Positions 7,809-14,201 of a DNA stretch of 14,999 nt are shown here, piece by piece. A program made the translations under genes and the position numbers. Numbering within the stretch: position 1 is the first letter of the stretch; the number at the start of each line of letters is the position of its first letter. This DNA comes from JAYVSZ01 sp043774925. GTDB taxonomy: Bacteria; Pseudomonadota; Gammaproteobacteria; Burkholderiales; Methylophilaceae. The notes beneath the pieces were generated by a model. It worked only from the letters and a program-made list of their open reading frames with translations, did not search any database and was not told the origin of the DNA. The DNA is taken from contig JAYVSZ010000051.1 in the NCBI GenBank assembly GCA_043774925.1, positions 1 to 14,999 of the forward strand, in the 5' to 3' direction.

Positions 7809-8477
7809 ATGAAACAAAACTTAGCATTATTCGATTTAGACAACACGCTTTTAGCGGGCGACTCAGACTATAACTGGAGCTTATTTTTAATTCGCGAAGG
7901 CTTGCTGGACGCCAAAACGCATCACCACCGTAATGAGCAATTTTACGCCGATTACAAAAATGGCAGTTTGGATATTATTGCATTTTTGAAATTTCAGCTT
8001 ATTCCTTTGAGCCAACATAAAAAAGCATTTTTAGACGAATTGCACTTGAAATATATGCAAACAGTGATTCGCCCAATGATGACTGAAAAGGCGCAAGCGC
8101 TGGTGGATAGCCACAAAGCGGCGGGCGATGTGTGCGTGGTGATTACCGCGACAAATAGTTTTGTCACCAAACCAATTGCGACGGCTTATGGCATCGAACA
8201 CTTGATTGGATCTGACCCAGAAATGAAAGAAGGCGAATATACAGGCGGCGTTTCAGGCGTGCCGAGCTTTCAAGAAGGTAAAGTCACGCGGATTAATCAG
8301 TGGCTAGCGGAGCGCGGGCAAAAGCTAGGTGATTTTGAAAAAAGCTATTTTTATAGCGATTCGTTTAATGATTTAGCGCTGATGAAACTGGTCACAAATC
8401 CTGTTGCGGTGGACGCGGATGCGGTTTTAAGCGATTACGCACAGGCGCAAGGCTGGCCACATATCAGTTTGCGCTAG
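7809..8477 (+). CDS. HAD-IB family phosphatase (SerB-like)
   Basis: A 222-residue cytosolic HAD-superfamily hydrolase of subclass IB. Motif I FDLDNTL provides the nucleophile Asp9 and acid/base Asp11. Motif II is the Thr in VVITAT (Thr113), motif III is probably Lys158 in the EGK segment, and motif IV is YSDSFNDLAL with Asp184 and Asp188. A helical cap lies between motifs I and II (about residues 15-95), as in phosphoserine phosphatase. Related betaproteobacterial proteins are annotated variously as SerB-like or as histidinol-phosphate phosphatases, so the substrate is open. No his or ser genes are adjacent. Weak AAAGA ribosome binding site; start fits the family. Confidence 0.85.
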   Translation: MKQNLALFDLDNTLLAGDSDYNWSLFLIREGLLDAKTHHHRNEQFYADYKNGSLDIIAFLKFQLIPLSQHKKAFLDELHLKYMQTVIRPMMTEKAQALVDSHKAAGDVCVVITATNSFVTKPIATAYGIEHLIGSDPEMKEGEYTGGVSGVPSFQEGKVTRINQWLAERGQKLGDFEKSYFYSDSFNDLALMKLVTNPVAVDADAVLSDYAQAQGWPHISLR

Positions 8478-8571
8478 TCGCGTCAAAAAATAACTAGCAC
8501 GCAAGCCATTGCCGCAAGCCTGTATTTTAGGCGTATGATTTTATTTTCCTAAAAAATATTGGGAGATTTTC

Positions 8572-9585
8572 GTGGCTAAAAATATTATTTTTTGTGCAGA
8601 TGGCACTTGGAACAACCCAGGCGACAGCGCCGATAAAGACAATGTGAGCACCAATGTTTATGCCTTATTTAGCTTGCTACAAGGCAAGCTGGTTAGCAGC
8701 ACCAAGTTTACGGATAGCACTGGCGATATTTTGGAGCTGGAAAAAGGCGCGGTAGAAAATGGTGTAACCTCGCAAATCGCCAAATATATCAACGGCGTAG
8801 GTAACTCCCAAAACAAAATTTTAAAACTGCTGGGCGGCGGGTTTGGCGCGGGTTTGGTGGCGCGCGTTGTGCGCGGTTACACTTTTATCTCGCGTAATTA
8901 CGAGTCGGGCGATGCGATTTACATTGTCGGGTTCAGCCGCGGCGCATACACAGCGCGGGCGCTGGCAGGCTTGATTGTTTCGCAAGGTTTGCTTAAAAAA
9001 AAATTTAATCGCAGCAGCGGCGATGCTTATAAATTGGGCACTTGCGCTTGGTATCATTTCCGCAAGGCCAACAACGGCGGCTTCTCACTAAGTGATTTTG
9101 CAACCGCAATTACCAATTTTGATATGCGTGAATACTTGACTGCTGATAACATTGACCCGAATGATTTTGCGCCTGTGGGCAAAATTAAATCGGTCGCCGT
9201 GTGGGATACCGTTGGCTCGATGGGCATTCCAAAATACGATACTAATGATGCAAAATTGATAGACACTTTCCGTTTCGCCAATACCAAATTAAGCGAAAAA
9301 GTGGATATTGGCCTGCAAGCCATTGCGCTAGATGAGCAGCGCTTAAGTTCGACTGGCATGCGTTTTGATGATGTGACTGGAAAAATACATGCAAACGCTG
9401 GCGCGCCCGCGCACCAAGAGTGGCGCAATATCACCAATGGCACAGGCATTAGAATGTTTAAATTAGCTTCAGAGATTGTAGCGCATGCTTCCATTGCGGC
9501 GCGCATGGCTTTGGCTGGCGTTCAACAACATTTGGGCGATACGCCAACACCTTACCGACCAAAAAATTGGCCACCCACTAGCTAA
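8572..9585 (+). CDS. DUF2235 alpha/beta-hydrolase, central His region apparently missing
   Basis: A DUF2235 protein of 337 residues, starting at GTG with GGGAG seven bases upstream. It opens with NIIFCADGTWNNPGD (family block CDGTWN), carries the nucleophile elbow GFSRGAYTAR with Ser122, and the acidic block VWDTVGSMG with Asp212. DUF2235 includes Tle1-type phospholipase effectors of type VI secretion, but many members are chromosomal proteins of unknown role. After ALDEQR (residues 253-257) the usual block ending in VWFxGxHSDVGGGY, which supplies the catalytic His, is not seen. The chain passes to a typical family end (PYRPKNWPP). It therefore looks internally shortened and possibly inactive. 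No signal peptide and no T6SS genes nearby. Confidence 0.85.
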   Translation: MAKNIIFCADGTWNNPGDSADKDNVSTNVYALFSLLQGKLVSSTKFTDSTGDILELEKGAVENGVTSQIAKYINGVGNSQNKILKLLGGGFGAGLVARVVRGYTFISRNYESGDAIYIVGFSRGAYTARALAGLIVSQGLLKKKFNRSSGDAYKLGTCAWYHFRKANNGGFSLSDFATAITNFDMREYLTADNIDPNDFAPVGKIKSVAVWDTVGSMGIPKYDTNDAKLIDTFRFANTKLSEKVDIGLQAIALDEQRLSSTGMRFDDVTGKIHANAGAPAHQEWRNITNGTGIRMFKLASEIVAHASIAARMALAGVQQHLGDTPTPYRPKNWPPTS

Positions 9586-9590
9586 AACAC

Positions 9591-9617
9591 ATGCTCTGCG
9601 AGCCAATATCCATGCGG
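9591..9617 (+). repeat. Terminator-associated repeat, copy 2 (right arm lost)
   Basis: Matches 5823-5849 at 26 of 27 positions. Here the left arm and loop are kept, but the complementary right arm is replaced by unrelated sequence (GTCTCAGTTCG), so the long hairpin cannot form. It lies between the convergent DUF2235 and CcsA/YpjD-type genes, where a terminator would be expected, and looks like a decayed copy. Confidence 0.65.
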
Positions 9618-9659
9618 GTCTCAGTTCGTATGATATTCGAGCGCATGCGCTTAAAAGTG

Positions 9660-10460
9660 TTAGCGGTGCAAAACCATTTCCAGCACAAATTTACTGCCAA
9701 CGTAGGCTAACAGCAACAAACCAAAACCCGCCAACGTCCAGCGAATCGCTTTTTTTCCGCGCCAGCCATATTGATAGCGTCCAAGCAGCAACCAGCCATA
9801 AATCAACCAGCTGGCGATTGAGAAAACCACTTTGTGGCTAAATTGCAGCGGTTTACCAAAAATTTCTTCGCTAAACAGCATGCCGCTGGCGATAGTGAAC
9901 GTCAGTAATACAAAACCAGTCGTGATCACTCTAAACAACAAAGTTTCCATCACTAAAAGTGGCGGAAAGCTCGGCAAATGGATGAGCGTCGGTTTGTTGT
10001 GCAGGTTGCGCTCGGCAATGGTCATTAGCAGCGCGTGAAGTGCCGCAAACGTGAATAAGCTATACGCCAGTAGCGCAATGGCAATGTGCACAATAAATAG
10101 CTTGGAGCTTGCCTCTGCGTATAAATGGTTTTGCGCAGAAAATGCAGGCAACAGCGCAAACAAAGCGGCTGGCGGCAGCACAAAGGCTTGCAGGCTATGC
10201 AATTGGTTTTTTAGGTTGGCTAACCAATAAACTAAAACAGTCAGCCAAAAAATCGCAGAAAGTGCATTTGCGAGGCCAAAGTTAAAACTTTGTGAAAATA
10301 TATCTTGATAAAGTAGCCAGCCGTGCAGTAGCAAGCCTAAAGCAATCATGGCGGAATGCAATTTAAACGTTGATGGCGCTGACTTTGCGCCACGCCAAAA
10401 AACGAACGCAACCGCCAAATAAATAAACGTGACGACACAATATAAAATTAAGTTTTGCAT
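9660..10460 (-). CDS. CcsA/YpjD-type cytochrome c assembly family membrane protein
   Basis: An inner-membrane protein of 266 residues with about eight helices, of the CcsA/YpjD (CcmC-like) family. Conserved histidines typical of haem-handling members are visible in LGLLLHGWLLY, in KLFIVHIAIALLAYSLF and in LQFSHKVVFSIASWLIYG. The family's short tryptophan-rich WWD-type loop of true CcsA is not evident, which fits the shorter YpjD branch often found next to ffh in proteobacteria, as here (divergent, 75 bases apart). Its role is uncertain: suggested links are cytochrome biogenesis or divalent-metal phenotypes. I chose ATG 10460 (MQNLILYC); a GTG at 10466 would add two residues. Neither has a clear ribosome binding site. 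Confidence 0.85.
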   Translation of the reverse strand: MQNLILYCVVTFIYLAVAFVFWRGAKSAPSTFKLHSAMIALGLLLHGWLLYQDIFSQSFNFGLANALSAIFWLTVLVYWLANLKNQLHSLQAFVLPPAALFALLPAFSAQNHLYAEASSKLFIVHIAIALLAYSLFTFAALHALLMTIAERNLHNKPTLIHLPSFPPLLVMETLLFRVITTGFVLLTFTIASGMLFSEEIFGKPLQFSHKVVFSIASWLIYGWLLLGRYQYGWRGKKAIRWTLAGFGLLLLAYVGSKFVLEMVLHR

Positions 10461-10535
10461 AACCACATTATGGCAAAAGTCGTCTCAATCGCATAGCTTC
10501 ATGTAAAATTAGCACTATCAATTAAAGGAAGCAGT

Positions 10536-11900
10536 ATGCTAGAAAATTTAACGGGTCGTTTACAAGGGGTCATCAAAAGTCTACGCGGTCAAGCGCGGCT
10601 AACGGAAGACAATATTGCAGATGCCATGCGTGAAGTGCGCATGGCTTTATTAGAAGCAGACGTAGCCTTGCCCGTGGTGAAAGAGTTTATCGCCAAAGTA
10701 AAAGAAAGAGCGCAAGGCAAAGAAGTGCTGCAAAGCCTTACGCCAGGCCAAGCGGTGATTGAGGTGGTGAACGATGAGCTCACTGCGTTAATGGGCAAAG
10801 CCAATGTCGCGCTAAACCTTGCCGCCGTGCCGCCAGCGGTTATCCTGATGGCGGGTTTGCAAGGTTCTGGTAAAACCACCACATCTGCAAAATTAGCCAA
10901 ATTACTAAAAGAGCAAAAGAAAAAAGTGTTGTTATCCAGCGCGGATGTGTATCGCCCTGCGGCGATTGCGCAGTTACAAACGCTCGCTAAACAATTGGAG
11001 ATTGATTGCTTTGATAGCAATGCCTCGCAGAAGCCCGCCGATATTGCCTCGCAGACCATCGACTTTGCCAAAAAAGGTTATTACGATGTGGTGATTTTCG
11101 ATACCGCAGGTCGCTTGGGCATTGACGAAGCCATGATGGCGGAAATCAAGGCGCTGCATGCACAGCTTAAGCCAGTGGAAACGTTATTCGTCGTCGATGC
11201 TATGCAAGGTCAAGATGCTGTCAACACCGCCAAAGCCTTTGGCGAAGCGCTGCCGCTCACAGGCATTATTTTAACCAAGCTAGACGGTGATGCACGCGGC
11301 GGCGCGGCCTTGAGTGTGCGCCATGTCACAGGTCAGCCCATTAAATTTATCGGCGTGAGCGAAAAAGTGGACGGCCTAGAGCCATTCTACCCAGACCGCA
11401 TGGCCGGGCGCATTCTCGGCATGGGCGATGTGCTGGGCTTGATTGAGCAGGCGCACAAAAATGTGGATTTGGAAGAGGCTAAAAAAGTTGCCGATAAAAT
11501 TAAATCTGGCGCTAAATTTGATTTGGAAGATTTTAAAAACCAAATGAACCAAATGCGCAAAATGGGCGGCATGGGCGCGTTAATGGACAAAATGCCAGCG
11601 CAAATGGCCGGCATGGCGGCCAAGGTGAATAATGAAGATGCCGATAAATCGCTGCGCCGTATAGAAGGCATTATCAACAGCATGACGCCGCTGGAGCGTC
11701 GTAAACCAGAATTAATAAAAGCTACGCGCAAAAAACGCATCGCCGCGGGCAGTGGCGTGCAAGTGCAAGAGGTGAACCGCATATTAAAACAATTTGAAGA
11801 AACACAAAAAATGATGAAAATGTTCAGTAAAGGCGGCATGGCCAAAATGATGCGCGGCATGGGTGGCATGATGGGCGGCAAGCTCCCCAGCATGCGCTAA
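10536..11900 (+). CDS. ffh: Signal recognition particle protein Ffh (SRP54)
   Basis: Ffh binds 4.5S RNA and hydrophobic signal sequences on ribosomes, and delivers them to FtsY at the membrane in a GTP-driven cycle. The 454 residues show the N domain (1-90), then the G domain with P-loop GLQGSGKTTT (about 107-116), DTAGR, and TKLDGDARGG. The methionine-rich M domain runs from about residue 300, ending in clusters such as MMKMFSKGGMAKMMRGMGG. An AAGGAAG ribosome binding site lies just before the ATG. Length and motifs are standard. The next gene is tRNA-Lys, on its own promoter, so ffh seems to be a single-gene unit; no obvious terminator follows, only an AT-rich 7-base-pair hairpin at 11947-11964. 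Confidence 0.98.
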   Translation: MLENLTGRLQGVIKSLRGQARLTEDNIADAMREVRMALLEADVALPVVKEFIAKVKERAQGKEVLQSLTPGQAVIEVVNDELTALMGKANVALNLAAVPPAVILMAGLQGSGKTTTSAKLAKLLKEQKKKVLLSSADVYRPAAIAQLQTLAKQLEIDCFDSNASQKPADIASQTIDFAKKGYYDVVIFDTAGRLGIDEAMMAEIKALHAQLKPVETLFVVDAMQGQDAVNTAKAFGEALPLTGIILTKLDGDARGGAALSVRHVTGQPIKFIGVSEKVDGLEPFYPDRMAGRILGMGDVLGLIEQAHKNVDLEEAKKVADKIKSGAKFDLEDFKNQMNQMRKMGGMGALMDKMPAQMAGMAAKVNNEDADKSLRRIEGIINSMTPLERRKPELIKATRKKRIAAGSGVQVQEVNRILKQFEETQKMMKMFSKGGMAKMMRGMGGMMGGKLPSMR

Positions 11901-11986
11901 AAGTGCCATTTAGTGGGCTTGCAAATCATTTATATAATTACTTCACGTTATTTTTATAAATAACCGCACTTAAACCTAAACAAGCG

Positions 11987-12015
11987 TTGACCAAGCGCCC
12001 GCTTTAAAGCATAAT
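11987..12015 (+). promoter_or_regulatory. Promoter of tRNA-Lys with GC-rich discriminator
   Basis: TTGACC (-35, 11987-11992) and CATAAT (-10, 12010-12015) are spaced by 17 bases, one mismatch each from consensus. The bases after the -10 box, TGCGCCC, form a GC-rich discriminator typical of stable-RNA promoters under stringent (ppGpp) control. Predicted start near 12022, about 44 bases before the tRNA. Confidence 0.7.
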
Positions 12016-12065
12016 TGCGCCCTTCCCGAGTTAAGTCATATTTACTTAAATAATACAAACTCAAT

Positions 12066-12141
12066 GGGGCGTTAGCTCAGCTGGTAGAGCAGCGGACTTT
12101 TAATCCGTTTGTCGTGGGTTCGATCCCCGCACGCCCTACCA
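12066..12141 (+). tRNA. tRNA-Lys (anticodon TTT)
   Basis: A complete 76-base cloverleaf. The acceptor stem GGGGCGT pairs with ACGCCCT (first pair G-U), the D arm is GCTC...GAGC, the anticodon stem GCGGA/TCCGT encloses loop CTTTTAA with TTT at 12099-12101, and the T arm GTGGG/CCCGC encloses TTCGATC. CCA is encoded. Its own promoter and a hairpin terminator flank it. The 3' part from the anticodon stem onward is repeated at 14149, marking it as an integration target; the gene itself remains intact. Confidence 0.98.
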
Positions 12142-12146
12142 ATATC
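12094..12146 (+). repeat. attL-type direct repeat (3' part of tRNA-Lys)
   Basis: 53 bases, from position 29 of tRNA-Lys through CCA plus ATATC, are identical to 14149-14201. A perfect direct repeat of a tRNA 3' end flanking foreign-looking DNA is the hallmark of tyrosine-recombinase integration. The crossover lies somewhere within the repeat. Confidence 0.92.
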
Positions 12147-12147
12147 G

Positions 12148-12183
12148 ATGCGGCTTACAGCGATGTAAGTCGCATTTATTTTT
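12148..12183 (+). terminator. Rho-independent terminator of tRNA-Lys
   Basis: A 12-base-pair stem (one G-U pair), ATGCGGCTTACA (12148-12159) and TGTAAGTCGCAT (12164-12175), with loop GCGA, is followed by TTTATTTTT. It starts seven bases after the CCA end. Confidence 0.9.
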
Positions 12184-12210
12184 GCGGAAATACCTTATTT
12201 TTTTGCGGAA
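12181..12210 (+). repeat. Arm-type-like repeats, left end (two copies of TTTGCGGAA)
   Basis: TTTGCGGAA occurs at 12181-12189 and 12202-12210, both on the plus strand, 21 bases apart (two helical turns). The same 9-mer occurs twice near the right end of the island and I find it nowhere else in the window. Placement 35-56 bases inside the att repeat fits arm-type recombinase or excisionase binding sites; that role is inferred. Confidence 0.55.
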
Positions 12211-12397
12211 AAATTGCAACAATTATACAAAAATAATGCGGTTGCTTTCGTAAGCTAATTCCGCCGTAGCAAAAAAGAACCCAACACATATGTAACTGAC
12301 AGTAAAAACCAGGGATTTATGCTACCAAATTGTTTCGTGCATCCTTAAACGGTGTGTACTTAAGAGCGGTAAATAGATAATAAAGAGACGGGTCATT

Positions 12398-13033
12398 ATG
12401 AAAAATTTTTATCAAGAAAAACTAAAAATATCTGCAAAAGCTTTTCATAAAAACAACCGTGGTGAAAATTTCACCAATGGCATTATTATCTCGCATCACT
12501 ATGATGAAGCCGATATGACCAAGCTCTCTTGGTGGAATGATGTTAGCTTTATACTCAATGATTATTTGGTCCAAGTTGCATGGATACACCCTAGAATGGC
12601 ATTCAAAGACTGGGCAGAAGATGATGCTTATAAAAAGGTAGTTCACTTAGACAGAGGTTCTGATGGTTTTATGGGTCAGACTAAGCCAAACTATGTCAAG
12701 GTTGGAAAATCTAGAAAGAAAATGATCAGCCGCACACTAACAGGATCGCTTCTTTCAAGCGACTGGATGCAGGCTTATGATGTTGCGTATGCTGAAGCAC
12801 TCAAAGATGCTAACTTTCAGATTACACCATTTATCAAAGCTGAATGGGTGCAATATGGTCGTTTTGTAGAGATATGTGCGCCGATAGAGATTCGGAGTGA
12901 GCGAGACCTCAGGGCGTTAGTCAATTTGGTTAGAAAACTGCTTAAACGTGAAACCACTCTAGAACAAGAGTTTGCTGGCTATGCGTATGCCAGAGATGAA
13001 TGGATTGCAGAAAATAAACGAAGAAGCGATTGA
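12398..13033 (+). CDS. Unrecognised 211-residue island protein
   Basis: I do not recognise this protein. It starts at ATG 12398 after a modest purine-rich site (AAGAGACGGG) and encodes 211 residues, mixed charged and aromatic, with no signal peptide, no membrane helix and no nucleotide-binding motif. Notable segments are LSWWNDVSFILND (about 43-55), a basic stretch VGKSRKKMISR near residues 102-112, and a C-terminal charged helix-like part with RDLRALVNLVRKLLKRETTLEQEF (key blocks RDLRALV and KLLKRET). It looks like a soluble cytosolic protein. It is the only large cargo gene of the mini-island and is convergent with the toxin gene. Codon use looks normal and the frame is intact, which suggests it is still functional. 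Confidence 0.7.
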   Translation: MKNFYQEKLKISAKAFHKNNRGENFTNGIIISHHYDEADMTKLSWWNDVSFILNDYLVQVAWIHPRMAFKDWAEDDAYKKVVHLDRGSDGFMGQTKPNYVKVGKSRKKMISRTLTGSLLSSDWMQAYDVAYAEALKDANFQITPFIKAEWVQYGRFVEICAPIEIRSERDLRALVNLVRKLLKRETTLEQEFAGYAYARDEWIAENKRRSD

Positions 13034-13114
13034 CTGAGAATTAGATATTAAGGTCGTTCTTGCATGTGACGTGGTTACTGGCTAGTAAACTAAGATTCAT
13101 ACTGGTGCTATATA

Positions 13115-13534
13115 TCACAAATCGAATGGATTAATCACAGTTAAGCCCGCCGCTATAAATGGTTTGGTGTCTCTAGTGGCCACTGCAAAATGATGCGTTT
13201 CAGCAATTGAAGCGATCTGACCGTCGCCCATTGTCATAATATGCCCAGTCGAGCCGGCACGTGTCATCAGTTTTGCGTAGTTGATAGCTGACGCATGATC
13301 AAAAGCGAGTATCCGCATAGCAAACAAATGATTGATTACATCATTCAACTTGTTACCCAACCCAGATTTACGCTTTCCATCAGGTAACATCTCAATACCC
13401 ACAAATAGCTCAGCTAAGCTTGTTGTTGTGACAAAAAGAGATTCTGCCACTTGTGCATCCAGCCAATTCATCACAGCTTTATTGGGATTAACCTTCATCG
13501 GCTCGGAGATGATATTGGTGTCTAGGATGATCAT
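13115..13534 (-). CDS. PIN-domain toxin, FitB/VapC family
   Basis: A 139-residue PIN-domain ribonuclease, the toxin of a type II toxin-antitoxin pair; family members cleave tRNA or rRNA when the antitoxin is degraded. It starts MIILDTNIISEPMK, the typical FitB opening. Acidic active-site residues are visible: Asp5 (LDTN), Glu42 (SLAELFVGIE), Asp104 (MGDGQIASIA) and Asp122 (TRDTKPF). Length is normal for FitB, and the family end VINPFDL is present. It begins nine bases after the antitoxin stop on the same strand, so the two form one operon. Inside the mini-island it probably stabilises the element against loss. Target RNA unknown. Confidence 0.92.
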   Translation of the reverse strand: MIILDTNIISEPMKVNPNKAVMNWLDAQVAESLFVTTTSLAELFVGIEMLPDGKRKSGLGNKLNDVINHLFAMRILAFDHASAINYAKLMTRAGSTGHIMTMGDGQIASIAETHHFAVATRDTKPFIAAGLTVINPFDL

Positions 13535-13543
13535 GCTTTATGA

Positions 13544-13783
13544 TTACTCAAATAATGCTGGTTCTATAGGCGATTGATCTCGCGTAATATCAAGGGCTAT
13601 TCCCCCAAATTCTTGAGCAAACCTAGCTAACTCTGTACCAAGCTTAATGCGATTTTTAGGACGCACAACATCTTCCAAAATACTCCGAATTTCTGCTTCA
13701 GTGCTTTTATGATGAAGTTTCGCACGCGCTTTTAGCGCACGGTGCGTTTCTTCAGGTAGGTTTCTAACAGTGACAACTGACAT
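13544..13783 (-). CDS. FitA/VapB-type ribbon-helix-helix antitoxin
   Basis: The antitoxin partner of the PIN toxin. The chosen start, ATG 13783, gives 79 residues beginning MSVVTVRNLPEE. Upstream in-frame ATGs at 13798 and 13789 exist, but the GGAGG ribosome binding site lies within that stretch, eight bases before 13783, which decides the start. The N-terminal TVRNLPEETHRALKARAKLHHKSTEAEIR region, by its key blocks VRNLP and STEAEIRSIL, is the FitA ribbon-helix-helix DNA-binding domain. The C-terminus (LGTELARFAQEFGG ... PIEPALFE) is the toxin-binding tail. The dimer should repress its own promoter through the inverted repeat just upstream. Confidence 0.9.
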   Translation of the reverse strand: MSVVTVRNLPEETHRALKARAKLHHKSTEAEIRSILEDVVRPKNRIKLGTELARFAQEFGGIALDITRDQSPIEPALFE

Positions 13784-13804
13784 TTGCATTTCCTCCAACT
13801 ATTG

Positions 13805-13844
13805 AGCATCACAAATGCTATCATAATTTAATTTTTGATGTCAA
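13805..13844 (-). promoter_or_regulatory. Promoter and operator of the FitAB-type operon
   Basis: On the minus strand TTGACA (13844-13839) is followed after 18 bases by TAGCAT (13820-13815) as a tolerable -10. The -10 overlaps an inverted repeat AGCAT-N5-ATGCT (13805-13819), a likely binding site for the antitoxin, so bound FitA-type dimer would block transcription. Confidence 0.5.
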
Positions 13845-14148
13845 TTCATATTGTTTCTAATTTTACTCTACAAATTTCGCTAGCCAGTTTGTCTAGCGGT
13901 TGGTAGTTAATTATGCAAATATTAGTAATATAAGTCATATTAAACACTAATCGCTAATTTTGTGACTCGTTTTAAAGTTTGACTGAATTAATCTGTTTTG
14001 ATTAAATCAGACTTGATGTAACTGTAAATTTTTTGTTCCGCAAAAACAGATTGAGTCGCATGCTTACTGGGTGTAAAACGAAATAAATTAGAGTATTTGC
14101 GGAACTGAAATGGCCTTATAAGCCAATCTATTACTGAATATTTGGTAT
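13845..14148. other. Gene-free AT-rich right end of the mini-island
   Basis: No gene is supported here. It holds a 6-base inverted repeat CGCTAG-N9-CTAGCG (13878-13898), an inverted repeat TTAATC-N6-GATTAA near 13988-14005, and the two right-hand TTTGCGGAA sites. Such a region fits a recombination end. A minus-strand open frame across 13988-14197 reads mostly the antisense of the tRNA fragment and is not taken as a gene. Confidence 0.5.
14036..14104. repeat. Arm-type-like repeats, right end (two copies of TTTGCGGAA)
   Basis: The 9-mer occurs on the minus strand at 14036-14044 and on the plus strand at 14096-14104. Both extend as TTTGCGGAAC followed by an A-rich tail (AAAAA or TGAAA), while the left-end pair has TTTGCGGAAA. 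They lie about 45-113 bases inside the right tRNA repeat. Confidence 0.55.
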
Positions 14149-14201
14149 GGACTTTTAATCCGTTTGTCGTGGGTTCGATCCCCGCACGCCCTACCAATAT
14201 C
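14149..14201 (+). repeat. attR-type direct repeat (tRNA-Lys 3' fragment)
   Basis: A perfect 53-base copy of 12094-12146: tRNA-Lys from position 29 to CCA (14149-14196) plus ATATC. It lacks the 5' part and is not a functional tRNA. It is the boundary between the mini-island and the next element, and its last base is part of the integrase stop codon. Confidence 0.92.

Larger units (their letters stand above)
12147..14148. mobile_element. Integrase-less mini-island inserted at tRNA-Lys
   Basis: About 2.0 kb lie between the two perfect 53-base tRNA-Lys repeats. Contents: paired TTTGCGGAA repeats near the left end, an unrecognised 211-residue protein, a FitAB/VapBC toxin-antitoxin pair, and paired TTTGCGGAA repeats near the right end. 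The DNA is visibly more AT-rich than the flanking chromosome. No integrase, excisionase or transposase is inside, so it should depend on a recombinase supplied in trans, or it is a deletion remnant. The stretch 12190-12397 has no gene that I can support. Confidence 0.75.

Noticed and set aside
11387..11893. A 168-codon minus-strand ORF inside ffh
   Set aside because: It is the reverse of the methionine-rich M domain; the frame is open because of codon composition, and ffh is certain.
11947..11964. Hairpin GTTATTT-TTAT-AAATAAC after ffh as a terminator
   Set aside because: The stem is almost all A-T with no following T-run, so it is unlikely to terminate transcription.
12240..12300. A possible second integrase C-terminal relic on the minus strand near attL (reading VGFFFATAE, like VGYDLATVD in the right-hand remnant)
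   Set aside because: Similarity is limited to about nine codons, the upstream sequence does not continue as integrase, and no catalytic Tyr block is present; probably coincidence.
13988..14197. A 69-codon minus-strand ORF beginning MVGRAGIEPTTNGLKV
   Set aside because: The first 16 or so codons are the antisense of the tRNA-Lys fragment, a well-known source of false ORFs, and the rest covers the gene-free AT-rich island end.
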